A DNA stretch of 64,000 nt from Hyphomicrobiales bacterium (lineage in GTDB: Bacteria; Pseudomonadota; Alphaproteobacteria; Rhizobiales; JAJFHB01), in assembly GCA_021775755.1 (NCBI GenBank), contig JAJFHE010000039.1:1-64000 (forward strand), given 5' to 3'. Numbering within the stretch: the first letter of the stretch is position 1; every line of letters starts with the position of its first letter. Shown piece by piece: positions 55,438 through 63,871 of this stretch. Below the pieces are notes generated by a model. It had not been told where the DNA came from. It saw only the letters and a list, made by a program, of their open reading frames with translations, and did not search any database. Position numbers and translations under genes: made by a program.

Positions 55438-56103
55438 TCAGCGTACCGGTGGCATGACCAATTGGCGGGCGCGGCATTGCTGGCGCTCGTTGCGGCCGCA
55501 AGCGCGGGGTCGGAAATCGTCGGTAAAGCAGATCCGCACCTCACGCAGATTGGCGCGGTCGCGCCGGTTGCCGCAGTGCACAGCAATCATGTCGCGTTCA
55601 AGCCAGGTGTTGGTTGCGAGGAAGTCGTGCTCGATTTCCTCCGGCGTCGTCACGATATGACGGGTCGGTGTGATGTAGCGCGCCGGTATACGCACCGCCT
55701 CAAAGGCATTGCGGGTCGCCTCGAAATAGCCGGACTGGCCAAGGCCCGAGCAGGTGCCGTGCTTGCGCCACTGGTGAATGACGAGGCGTTTCGACGGCAT
55801 GATGTCGAGCATGCGGTCGATCAGGGCGTCGGGCACGTAGCGTTCATCGGTGTCGCAGTTCTCCGGCCAGCCGCGTTCATATTGCGGCCACAGGCCGTGC
55901 ACGACGAAGGCATAGGCGCGTCCCGAACCGCATTGCTGGCGGTCGTTGCGACCGGCATCGCTGGCGCAATAGCTCGGCGACCACGACAGCGACAGGACGA
56001 AATAGTCGTGGTCGGTGGCATCGGCGCGCATCAGGCCGAATGCGGCCACGGCCGCCACTGCGCAAATCAGCAGAACGGATGCGGCGGCTGAACGTCTTGT
56101 CAT
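55438..56103 (-). CDS. Ribonuclease T2 family protein
   Basis: 221 aa exported RNase. Signal peptide or anchor residues 5-22 (AAASVLLICAVAAVAAFG). CAS I motif FVVHGLWPQ and CAS II motif HQWRKHGTC are both present; the Glu usual in CAS II (HEWxKHG) is Gln here. Seven or more Cys could form the disulfides of the fold. The stop is 24 bp from the start of nothing else; upstream lies the small Cys-rich protein gene, likely in the same transcript. Confidence 0.88.
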   Translation of the reverse strand: MTRRSAAASVLLICAVAAVAAFGLMRADATDHDYFVLSLSWSPSYCASDAGRNDRQQCGSGRAYAFVVHGLWPQYERGWPENCDTDERYVPDALIDRMLDIMPSKRLVIHQWRKHGTCSGLGQSGYFEATRNAFEAVRIPARYITPTRHIVTTPEEIEHDFLATNTWLERDMIAVHCGNRRDRANLREVRICFTDDFRPRACGRNERQQCRARQLVMPPVR

Positions 56104-56127
56104 TTGAGAAGCAGGCGGTCTTCGCGC

Positions 56128-56448
56128 TCAGCCCTGGGCGGCGGCGGAGAAGGGAGAAGTTGGCATCGATTGCGGCAGGGGCGTCATCATCTGCGCCGTC
56201 GGACAGGTGTCTTCGAGGAACTTCCAGCTGGTGTTGTTCAAAAACATCTCGCAGCGCGCAAGGCGCGAGTTGATGCAGGCGTACTCGCCAAGATTAAAAC
56301 GCTGCCCCTGGTAGCGGCACATGCACTTAGGGCCGTTCGGGTCGGCGCTGTCTGCGCGCGCCAGATCCGACGATACGACAAACACCGGTATCGCCATCCA
56401 AAAGGCGATGGCGGCGGTCAGGGCAGCGATCTTGAAAAGTGTCTTCAT
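56128..56448 (-). CDS. Small exported Cys-rich protein
   Basis: 106 aa. ATG 56448 gives MKTLFKIAALTAAIAFWMAIPVF, a signal peptide ending near ARA-DS. The mature part has five Cys (PKCMCRY, YACINS, LARCEM, DTCP) in about 50 residues and a low-complexity tail. Family not recognised. Lies 24 bp upstream of the RNase T2 gene in the same orientation, so the two may act together in the periplasm, for example as an inhibitor or folding partner; this is inference from position only. Confidence 0.7.
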   Translation of the reverse strand: MKTLFKIAALTAAIAFWMAIPVFVVSSDLARADSADPNGPKCMCRYQGQRFNLGEYACINSRLARCEMFLNNTSWKFLEDTCPTAQMMTPLPQSMPTSPFSAAAQG

Positions 56449-56528
56449 CACAATGGGCCACACTATATCAGAAATGTGGAAATGCGCCAAACCACGCGCG
56501 TGTTACCCGCCCGCGTAAACCGGTTGTG

Positions 56529-57254
56529 TCATTCTTCCGCGTCGCTTGGGCGAATGCGTGACTGCAGGGTTGCCGTATCGTAGTTCTCGCCCACCGACAT
56601 CGCGCAGATTCGCGACAGTGCGGTGTAGGAGAGGCCCGTTTCCTCGTGCCAGCTATTGAAGGCTTCCTGCATTGCTTTCATGTCGCGTTTCGATGTCGGG
56701 TTTTCGGCGATCTCAAGCCCGGCATCGCGCAGCGTGGAGACGACATCGCGCGAGGGAATAAAGCTGTCCTTGCCGGCAAAGCGCAGGAAATAGCGCCCGG
56801 TATTGCCGCCAAGCCGCTTGCCGTGCTTGGCGAGATAGGCCCACAGGTCGACGAGTTCGCTCGCGGGCCAGTTTGCAAGGAATTGCGTGAAACTGCCGTG
56901 TTCCTTGGCGATGTCGAGGACAAAGCCCGCATTGTGGCGCACCGAGGCGATTTTTGCGCCGTGACGCACGATGTTCCTGTTCGATACGAGATCGTCCCAG
57001 AACTCGTCGGGCTGAAAGGCCAGCGGTCCCGGTTCAAAGCCGAGAAACGCCTCTTCGAACCCGGGCCACTTCGCCTCGATGACCTTCCAGGAAAACCCGG
57101 AGCGGAAGATACATTTCGTCATCTCCGCAAGCGCGCGGTCATCGCCAAGGCCCTTGAGCCCGGCATCGGGGGAGGCGCTGGGCAGCAATGCTTCCAGCAC
57201 CGTGCTGCCGCCCTTTCGCGTTTCCGCACGGGCGCGAATTTCTGCAAACTTCAT
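56529..57254 (-). CDS. tag: DNA-3-methyladenine glycosylase I
   Basis: 241 aa HhH-GPD-related glycosylase that removes 3-methyladenine from DNA. MTKCIFRSGFSWKVIEAKWPGFEEAFLGFEP, then NIVRHGAKIASVRHNAGFVL and LGGNTGRYFLRFAGKDSFIPSRDVV. Several ATG codons are available at 57254-57269; MKFAEIRARAETRKGG at 57254 looks like the family's usual start. It is of the larger Tag-like subgroup of alphaproteobacteria and lacks the C-terminal zinc Cys of E. coli Tag. Confidence 0.85.
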   Translation of the reverse strand: MKFAEIRARAETRKGGSTVLEALLPSASPDAGLKGLGDDRALAEMTKCIFRSGFSWKVIEAKWPGFEEAFLGFEPGPLAFQPDEFWDDLVSNRNIVRHGAKIASVRHNAGFVLDIAKEHGSFTQFLANWPASELVDLWAYLAKHGKRLGGNTGRYFLRFAGKDSFIPSRDVVSTLRDAGLEIAENPTSKRDMKAMQEAFNSWHEETGLSYTALSRICAMSVGENYDTATLQSRIRPSDAEE

Positions 57255-57433
57255 CATGGGCTGCATCATAGGGTCGCAGGCGCGCTATGCCATCGATATC
57301 TGCCTTGATTCGTTCAAATTTTGGATACACACAACACCGGTTGGTAACCAATTATTCTCGTTCGGCGCGTAGATTGCAGGGGTTGAAGCAAAGTACCGGA
57401 ACCGTGAGCCGAATTGGTTCGTTTTTGGTGTTT

Positions 57434-57685
57434 TCAGCCAACCACTTGTCGGGTTAGAGTTCGACTCGCCGGACCTGTGGAGGGCGGGTCCTGCAACTTT
57501 GCGTTGGAGTAACTTTGATGAAGCGCATAGAAGAAGGCGCGACAATGTCGTTGGCAAAAGGTCAGGTTGAAGATCACGATAAAAAGGCAAGCGGCTATGA
57601 CGCCGTATGTCAGCAGGCCAAATGCGATTGGGGCAAGCCCGAACGCAATGGCACAAAGCGTGATTGGTACCAGACGCTGTTTCAC
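57434..57685 (-). CDS. Possible small membrane protein
   Basis: 83-codon frame from GTG 57685. Residues 7-44 form one or two hydrophobic segments (LCAIAFGLAPIAFGLLTYGV, then ACLFIVIFNLTF); the rest is polar and without pattern. No ribosome binding site stands out. It could be a real small inner-membrane protein or chance. Confidence 0.3.
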   Translation of the reverse strand: MKQRLVPITLCAIAFGLAPIAFGLLTYGVIAACLFIVIFNLTFCQRHCRAFFYALHQSYSNAKLQDPPSTGPASRTLTRQVVG

Positions 57686-57972
57686 TAACGCCGGTTATTC
57701 GGGCCTTGCGGCCTTGAGGTAACGGCGCGAATTAGGGGCACGGGCACCGCCTGCGTTCGGCGCGGGATCGGCGACGCTCCCCATATATCCGACACAATCT
57801 CCGAAAAGACTTCGCCTTGACCCATGACGCGCATGGGCTGCGTTCGCCGGTTCGACCGGCGGCATGCGGTTTGCACGGCATTGGCCATAGGCGCCGGTTT
57901 GTTCCGGTTTGGTGCCGGAAAACGCATGTGCGGCGCATGTATGGTTCAATTCGACACAAAGGTTGGTTCGGT
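57686..57972. other. Intergenic region upstream of the exported protein gene
   Basis: Together with 57255-57433 this forms about 700 bp in which only the doubtful frame at 57434 is seen. A hairpin CGCCGGT/ACCGGCG at 57845-57861 with a 3-nt loop is the only clear structure; it has no T run. No tRNA could be folded here. Confidence 0.5.
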
Positions 57973-58734
57973 ATGGGCAGAATTTCAAAATGGAACACCG
58001 GACGGGGAAGTCTGGCAGGAAGCGTTGCTGGCGGCGTCATGATGCTGGCCATATCGGCCGCTGGAGCCGCAACCGTTACCATGGAAGACCGCTACTCCGT
58101 GGTCGCCGGCGGCCAGCAGCTTGACAGGCAATGCGAACATCTCGGCGCTGCAGAGCGCGATGAGCTGCGTGAGATTGCAGCGCATGTGGAGGTCGAGGCG
58201 GCAAAGGAGATCGGCGGTGAGCGGGTGCGGGAAATTCGCGCCGGCGCCCGCGAGTTTGCCGATCAACGCGGCGCCGATTGCGGTGAGGAAACCAGTGCGG
58301 CAGTAGCGCTGAGCCTTGAAGTGGCGCGCGACTACGCCGTTGCGCGCACGCAGGTAGCAGAACGCGCCGAAGCCCGCCGCCAGCGTCAGGAAGCGGCCGC
58401 GCAACAGTCTCAGGCGGTCCAGCCGGAAACACGCAACACTCGGCGCGAGCCGCAACCTGAGCTCAGCGCCGAGCTTGACCGCTTCGGTGCGCAGACCCAC
58501 GCTTACTATCTGCAACGGCGCTGCGGCCACCTGCCCTACAATCAGGCGGTGGATTTCTGGAAACTTGTAGCCCACAAACATAAGGCCTTCGTGCGCCGCT
58601 TCGGTGCGCGTGCCATCGGCCGCATGCAGCGTGCGGCGGAGGCGGGAGCAAACGACTTGTCGTGCAGTTCCAGGACACGCCGGATTGTGCACAACGGATA
58701 TGCTACACTGCAGCGGGACATTCGCCATAACTGA
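57973..58734 (+). CDS. Exported protein of unknown function
   Basis: 253 aa. Signal peptide ending GAA-T (LAGSVAGGVMMLAISAAGAA). The mature part is helical and charged, with a Gln/Ala/Arg-rich middle (ARRQRQEAAAQQSQAVQPE, ~residues 150-180) and four Cys spaced across the chain (RQCEHL, ADCGEE, RRCGHL, LSCSS). No domain recognised. It precedes the CapA-like gene by 11 bp in the same direction, so they are probably one operon. Confidence 0.7.
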   Translation: MGRISKWNTGRGSLAGSVAGGVMMLAISAAGAATVTMEDRYSVVAGGQQLDRQCEHLGAAERDELREIAAHVEVEAAKEIGGERVREIRAGAREFADQRGADCGEETSAAVALSLEVARDYAVARTQVAERAEARRQRQEAAAQQSQAVQPETRNTRREPQPELSAELDRFGAQTHAYYLQRRCGHLPYNQAVDFWKLVAHKHKAFVRRFGARAIGRMQRAAEAGANDLSCSSRTRRIVHNGYATLQRDIRHN

Positions 58735-58745
58735 GGTGACACCGC

Positions 58746-59987
58746 ATGGCGGCAGGCGGCGGCCGCGCGCTACGGAACACTGGGATGGTGTTATGCCGTC
58801 TCGCGCTCTTTGCCGCGCTGAGTGGCAGCGCGGCGCGGGCGGCTGACGAGACCCTTACCTTCAGTGCCGGGTGCGTGCACGGCGCACGCATTGTCGTTGC
58901 CGCGGTGGGTGACCTGCTGTTCCATAAAAAGCTTCAGGTTCAGGCCTATCGCGAGGGGGCCGATTTCAGGAAGTTCTGGGCGCCGGTCGCGGAACTGCTC
59001 CACAAGGCGGATATTCTTTACGGAAACTTCGAGGCGCCGGCCGCGCACGGCGTCAGCATGCGCGGCCGCGATGTTGCCGACCCGGGGCGCCGCCTCGACG
59101 GCGACGTCTATTCGGCGACCCTTGAAACCCTTTCGTTCAACGTACACCCCTCCGTGCTCGACGATCTTGCCGCAAGCGGTTTCGATGTCCTGTCGACGGC
59201 AAACAACCACGCCTATGACCGCGGCCCCCTCGGCATCGACCGCACCATCGACAATCTCGAAGCCCGCGACCTGGCCTTTACCGGTACGCGCAGGCGCGAG
59301 GGCGATACCCGCCCGTGGACGATCATCACCCAGGCTGAAGACTTTACCGTTGCCTGGCTTGCCTGCACGTTCTCGACCAACGGCCCGCGCGACCGCCACG
59401 GCCAGATCCTTGAATGTTACGGCGAACGCGAGGAAGTGCTGTCCGAGATCTCGGCGCTCGCCGGGGATCCTTCCATCGATGCGGTAATCCTGGCGCCGCA
59501 CTGGGGCGTGGAGAACAGCCACAAGCCGCTCGAGCGCCAGCGCGACCTGGCCCGTGATGCCCTGGAAGAAGGCGCGCTCGCGGTGGTCGGCACGCATCCG
59601 CATGTGGTGCAGCCGTGGGAGTATCATGTGTCGGAGGATGGCCGTGAAGGCCTCATCGTTTACTCGACCGGTAATTTCATCTCCAATCAACGGCGTCTCA
59701 TGGAGCGTGCCGGCACGATTGTATTTCTGGAACTTGTCAGAGACGAAAGCGGCCGCGTGCGGCTGGGTGCCGCCGGATACGTGCCAACCTGGGTCGTCAT
59801 CGATGGCCGTGGCCACAGAGTGACGGTAAACGAGGGGCGCTCGGGCTGGCCGCAGGCCGCACTTTACGAGACCCGGCGGCTGTTGCCGCTGGGCAATGAA
59901 ACAGATGCAGGCGAACGCTGGCCGCCCGATCTGGCGCTCGACTGCCGTTCAGGCGAGCAGCCTATTCCTCGGCAACCTGAAGATTGA
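58746..59987 (+). CDS. CapA family metallophosphatase-like protein, exported
   Basis: 413 aa. Signal peptide (CRLALFAALSGSAARA). PGA_cap/CapA domain: VAAVGDLLFHKKLQ, ILYGNFEAP, DVLSTANNHAYDRG, VILAPHWGVENSHKP and VVGTHPHVVQPWE, giving the Asp/His/Asn metal ligands of the calcineurin-like fold. CapA relatives take part in poly-gamma-glutamate capsule synthesis, but no capBC genes are here, so the role is open. Its 3' end overlaps the convergent cold-shock gene by 26 bp. Confidence 0.88.
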   Translation: MAAGGGRALRNTGMVLCRLALFAALSGSAARAADETLTFSAGCVHGARIVVAAVGDLLFHKKLQVQAYREGADFRKFWAPVAELLHKADILYGNFEAPAAHGVSMRGRDVADPGRRLDGDVYSATLETLSFNVHPSVLDDLAASGFDVLSTANNHAYDRGPLGIDRTIDNLEARDLAFTGTRRREGDTRPWTIITQAEDFTVAWLACTFSTNGPRDRHGQILECYGEREEVLSEISALAGDPSIDAVILAPHWGVENSHKPLERQRDLARDALEEGALAVVGTHPHVVQPWEYHVSEDGREGLIVYSTGNFISNQRRLMERAGTIVFLELVRDESGRVRLGAAGYVPTWVVIDGRGHRVTVNEGRSGWPQAALYETRRLLPLGNETDAGERWPPDLALDCRSGEQPIPRQPED

Positions 59988-60180
59988 CCGCCTTGCTGCC
60001 GCGGCCGCGCGGGTCGGGCTCGGTTTCGAACGAAACCCGCATGCCATCGTCGAGAGGCGGCATTCCGGATTGTTCGACAGCGGTGATGTGGACAAACACG
60101 TCCTTGTCTTCGCCATCGGGGGTGATAAATCCGAACCCGCGTGAATGATTGAAGAATTTTACGGTGCCAGATTGGCGCAT
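59962..60180 (-). CDS. Cold-shock protein, CspA family
   Basis: 72 aa single-stranded nucleic acid-binding OB fold. RNP1 is RGFGFITPD, RNP2 is KDVFVHI; GTVKFFNHSRGFGF is the canonical start. Strong ribosome binding site AAGGAG just upstream on the minus strand. Several Csp paralogues are usual; temperature dependence cannot be judged from the sequence. Confidence 0.95.
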   Translation of the reverse strand: MRQSGTVKFFNHSRGFGFITPDGEDKDVFVHITAVEQSGMPPLDDGMRVSFETEPDPRGRGSKAVNLQVAEE

Positions 60181-60427
60181 CGACTGCTCCTTGGATCAAA
60201 AGGCTCATCCAACGCCGACGCCACGCGCCGACGGAGTGAATCCGGCATTGGAGAAGGGCAAAGAGCAGTTGTTTCGCGAGGCATCTCGGCAAGACAGACT
60301 TTATTCGCCGCATCCGGTTCCGACCGGACCGCACTCTGCATCGATTGTGAGCGAACGGAACGAGTGAATCAAGGTAATTCGCGGACGCGGTTGCGCTCGG
60401 GTCTTCCGCTTCCGGCTCGATCGAGGT

Positions 60428-60976
60428 TCAGTTTTCAGCGCCCGCCTGGCTTTCGACCAGGGCTTTCAGCGATGCCAGACCGCGCTCGTAGTCAGGGCCG
60501 ATCATGCCGTCGAACATGAGACCCATGTAGCGCATCACCGGGTTCATCCCCAAATCCACATCGAAGCTCCAGGTGACGCTTGTGCCGGAGCCGGCCGGCG
60601 CCAGATCGATTTCCGCAGTGGCGGCTCCCATGTCGCCGAAGTCCAGCGCCGTCTTGACGTGCCGGTCGGTTTCAGAAGCCACGATGGTCTGCGTGCCCGA
60701 GCCGACCTCGGGATGATCGCTCTGCCAGGCGACTTTCTGGCCGACCCCCTGGTCGGGCCCGGTATATTCCTGCGTCATTTCAGGGTCGCGGTTCGCCCAG
60801 GGCGACCATTCCTGGGTGCGGCGCAGGTCGTTGACGAGCGGGAAGACCTCAGACGGTGAGGCGGCGATTTCCAGGGAGCGCTCCACATGCGCGCTGCCTG
60901 GCAACAGAAACGAAACCGCGGCCAGCGCTGCGACGATGGCGATGATGCCGATGACAATGCGTTTGAGCCATTTCAT
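60428..60976 (-). CDS. SRPBCC family protein with N-terminal anchor
   Basis: 182 aa. One N-terminal membrane segment (RIVIGIIAIVAALAAVSFLL), then a START/SRPBCC helix-grip domain: HVERSLEIAASPSEVFPLVNDLRRTQEWSPWA, ending in a long C-terminal helix (YERGLASLKALVESQAG). These domains bind hydrophobic ligands. ATG 60976; the frame upstream is antisense noise. The SnoaL-like gene starts 47 bp upstream in the same direction. Confidence 0.85.
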   Translation of the reverse strand: MKWLKRIVIGIIAIVAALAAVSFLLPGSAHVERSLEIAASPSEVFPLVNDLRRTQEWSPWANRDPEMTQEYTGPDQGVGQKVAWQSDHPEVGSGTQTIVASETDRHVKTALDFGDMGAATAEIDLAPAGSGTSVTWSFDVDLGMNPVMRYMGLMFDGMIGPDYERGLASLKALVESQAGAEN

Positions 60977-61022
60977 GGTTTGCCCTCCGGTTAAACGTAA
61001 TCTTTCTCTGGGCGCCGGCGTT

Positions 61023-61367
61023 TCAGGTTTCCACTTCGATGCGCCGGATTTTGCCCGGGGCGTCGAAGAAGACGCGCTCGGTGCCGGGCCGGTCTTGGCC
61101 GCCAGCCGACAGAATGAAGGTGAATTCCACGCCGTCGTCCGCGACAACGCGCCAGTTGTCGGTGCGCCAGGCGGCATCGGCAAACTGTTCGAAAAACCCT
61201 TTCATCATGGCGAGGATATCCGCGGTTCCCTGATAGGCACCGGTGCGCCCCGACACATAGTGTGCATCAGGGGCGAACATCGGTTCGATGCGTGCCAGAT
61301 CGTGAGCGTTCGAGGCTTCGACATAGTCGCGGGCACGGGCAAGCAGGATATCGTCGTTTCGCATCAT
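61023..61367 (-). CDS. SnoaL/NTF2-like protein
   Basis: 114 aa. DDILLARARDYVEASNAHDLARIEPMFAPDAHYVSGRTG is the usual NTF2-like N-terminal helix plus first strand. I chose ATG 61367 because GGAGAG falls 8-10 bases upstream; ATG codons at 61364, 61382 and 61385 are alternatives. Substrate unknown. It may be co-transcribed with the SRPBCC gene. Confidence 0.75.
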   Translation of the reverse strand: MMRNDDILLARARDYVEASNAHDLARIEPMFAPDAHYVSGRTGAYQGTADILAMMKGFFEQFADAAWRTDNWRVVADDGVEFTFILSAGGQDRPGTERVFFDAPGKIRRIEVET

Positions 61368-61492
61368 TGGCGGTCTCTCCATCATGGAGCGGGCACTTTA
61401 TATCGCAGTGCGTGCGATGTCAGTCCCCGCAGCACTCAGTTTGAGTCGCCTGCAGGCTGGATCGTTCCGGAATGTGAAGATATGGTCGCGCG

Positions 61493-63871
61493 ATGGATGC
61501 GCCATCCGAAAGTGCCCCGGACGAGCAGCGCCTGCACGGCTGGTGCGCACTGTGCCGGTCGCGCTGCGGCTGCATATCGGTGGTGCGGGACCGGCGGCTG
61601 GAACAGGTGTTGCCCGATCCGGAACATCCGACCGGCAAGGCTTTGTGCGCCAAGGGGCGCGCGGCCCCGGAACTCGTCTACAGCCCGGACCGCCTCCTCA
61701 AGCCGTTGAAACGGACCGCGCCAAAGGGGGCGGCGGACCCGGGCTGGCGCGAAATCACCTGGGATGAGGCGCTCGACGAAACTGCCGCCGCCATGCGCCG
61801 TATTGCCGATGCACACGGGCCAGAGGCCGTGGCCTTTGCGGTTACAACGCCGAGCGGGACGGCAATGTCCGATGCCATTCAATGGGTCGAACGTCTGATC
61901 CGCGCCTTCGGCAGCCCCAATACCGTCTATTCCACCGAGATCTGCAACTGGCACAAGGATGTCGCCACTGCATTTACCTACGGCCGCGGCGTCGGGGCGC
62001 CCGACTATGCGCGGACCGGATGCATCGTGCATTGGGGTCACAACCCGAACACGTCGTGGCTGACCCATGCACAAGGCGCGTCAGCGGCCAAGGCACGCGG
62101 CGCCAAGCTGGTGGTCGTCGATCCGCGCCGCGTTGGCGGCGCGGTGAAGGCGGATGCCTGGCTCAGAGTGCGCCCGGGCGCCGATGGCGCACTGGCGCTC
62201 GGGATCGCCGGGCTGATGGTCGCGAACGGCTGGATCGATGAAGAATTCCTGAAGTGCTGGAGTACGGGCCCGTTTCTCATCGACAGGGAAACCGGCCGCT
62301 TCCTGCGCGGCAGCGATCTTCAAGCGGCGGGCGATGCGGATGCCTATGCGATCTGGAGCGAGGCGGCCGGGTGTGTTGAAACGGTGAACGGCAACGATAC
62401 GGGCGGCGCGGCTCTGCGCGGCAGCTTCGATGTCGAAACGCTTTCCGGTACTCGTTCGTGCTGCACCGCCTTTGAGCTCTATGCCGAACTGTGCGCGCAG
62501 TGGACTCCCGAGCGTGTTGCCGATGAAGCCTGGGTTTCCGCCGAACAGGTTGTGGATACCGCACGGTTGCTTTGGGAGAACCGGCCGGTCAGCTATTACG
62601 CGTGGTCGGGTGTCGGCCAACACACGAATGCCACTCAGACCGACCGCGCGATATCGCTGCTTTATGCGCTTACCGGCAGTTACGACGCGCCGGGCGGCAA
62701 TCTGGTGCATGAGGGCGTGCCGTTGCGCGACCTCTCAGGGCGCGATCTCGTAGCGCCCGAGCAGCGCGAACGTGGTCTGGAAATGGCCGAGCGTCCGCTC
62801 GGTCCCGGCCGCGGCGGATGGGTGACGTCCGATGCGTTTTACCGGGCGGTGCTTGAGGAAAGGCCTTATCCGGTCAAAGGTCTCGTTGCGTTCGGCACCA
62901 ATATGCTGGTGTCCCATGCAGGCACCGAACGCGGGCGCAGGGCGCTTGAGGCGCTGGAGTTCTGCGTTCATGCCGATCTCTTCATGACGCCGTCGGCGGC
63001 TTATGCGGATATCGTTCTCCCGGTTGCATCGGCGTGGGAACGCGAAGCGGTGCGGGCAGGGTTCGATGCCGACGAGGCGGCGCAGGAGCTTGTGCAGTGG
63101 CGCGCGCCGGCGGTGACGCCACGCGGCGAAGCACGCTCCGACATGCAGATCGTGTTCGACCTCGCCACGCGGCTTGGTCTTGGCAACCGGTTCTGGAACG
63201 GCGACATGGATGCCGCCTGGCAGGCGATGCTTGCGCCGTCCGGCGTGTCGCTCGACGAATTGCGTGCGGCGCCGCGCGGCCTTCGCCTGCCGCTTGAGCC
63301 GCGCTACCGGAAATTCTCCGAAAGCGCCGGAGGAGGTTTTGCAACCCCGAGCGGCCGCATCGAAATCTATTGCGAGACATTTCTCGATCACGGCCAGACG
63401 CCGCTGCCGGAGTATGTCGCGCCGGCGGCCGTGCGGGACAGGTCGAACGCGGAGAAATTCCCGCTCATGATCACCAGTGGCAAGTCCACTCTCTTCTGTC
63501 ACAGCCAGGGCCGTAACCTGCCGAGCCTGCGGGTCAAGCAGAAGGACCCGCCGCTGGAACTGCATCCCGATGCTGCGTTCGCACGGGGCATCGAAGAAGG
63601 TGAATGGGTCGAGGTCGAAACGCCTCGGGGGCGGATGCGTGCGGTGGCGCGTTTCAATGCCTCGCTCGATGAACGTGTTGTTGTCGCGCAGCAGGGCTGG
63701 TGGCAGGGTTGCAGCGAGTTGGGGCTTGAGGGTTTCGGCACGGACGCCGACGGCGGCGCGAACTACAATGCCGTCGTCGGCAACGAGGCGGTCGATCCGA
63801 TCAGCGGTTCGGTACCGCACAGGTCGTATGTCTGCGAAGTGCGTGCGGTGTCAGATGATCAAACGGCCTGA
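61493..63871 (+). CDS. Molybdopterin oxidoreductase, DMSO reductase family
   Basis: 792 aa. N-terminal [4Fe-4S] site CALCRSRC with a fourth Cys in ALCAKGR, then the Mo-bisPGD core: STEICNWHKDVATAFTYG (a Cys in the position of the Mo ligand), GCIVHWGHNPNTSW, VVDPRRVGGA, YDAPGGNLV, and a C-terminal molydopterin dinucleotide-binding domain (ITSGKSTLFCHSQGRNL). No Tat signal is visible, so it is likely cytoplasmic. No iron-sulfur or membrane subunit genes adjoin it, unlike most respiratory members. Substrate unknown; formate dehydrogenase or assimilatory-type enzymes are closest in layout. Confidence 0.87.
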   Translation: MDAPSESAPDEQRLHGWCALCRSRCGCISVVRDRRLEQVLPDPEHPTGKALCAKGRAAPELVYSPDRLLKPLKRTAPKGAADPGWREITWDEALDETAAAMRRIADAHGPEAVAFAVTTPSGTAMSDAIQWVERLIRAFGSPNTVYSTEICNWHKDVATAFTYGRGVGAPDYARTGCIVHWGHNPNTSWLTHAQGASAAKARGAKLVVVDPRRVGGAVKADAWLRVRPGADGALALGIAGLMVANGWIDEEFLKCWSTGPFLIDRETGRFLRGSDLQAAGDADAYAIWSEAAGCVETVNGNDTGGAALRGSFDVETLSGTRSCCTAFELYAELCAQWTPERVADEAWVSAEQVVDTARLLWENRPVSYYAWSGVGQHTNATQTDRAISLLYALTGSYDAPGGNLVHEGVPLRDLSGRDLVAPEQRERGLEMAERPLGPGRGGWVTSDAFYRAVLEERPYPVKGLVAFGTNMLVSHAGTERGRRALEALEFCVHADLFMTPSAAYADIVLPVASAWEREAVRAGFDADEAAQELVQWRAPAVTPRGEARSDMQIVFDLATRLGLGNRFWNGDMDAAWQAMLAPSGVSLDELRAAPRGLRLPLEPRYRKFSESAGGGFATPSGRIEIYCETFLDHGQTPLPEYVAPAAVRDRSNAEKFPLMITSGKSTLFCHSQGRNLPSLRVKQKDPPLELHPDAAFARGIEEGEWVEVETPRGRMRAVARFNASLDERVVVAQQGWWQGCSELGLEGFGTDADGGANYNAVVGNEAVDPISGSVPHRSYVCEVRAVSDDQTA

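Noticed and set aside
57440-57480. tRNA-like T-arm (GAGTTCGACTC)
   Set aside because: The T-stem does not pair beyond one base and no acceptor or anticodon arm could be built on either strand.
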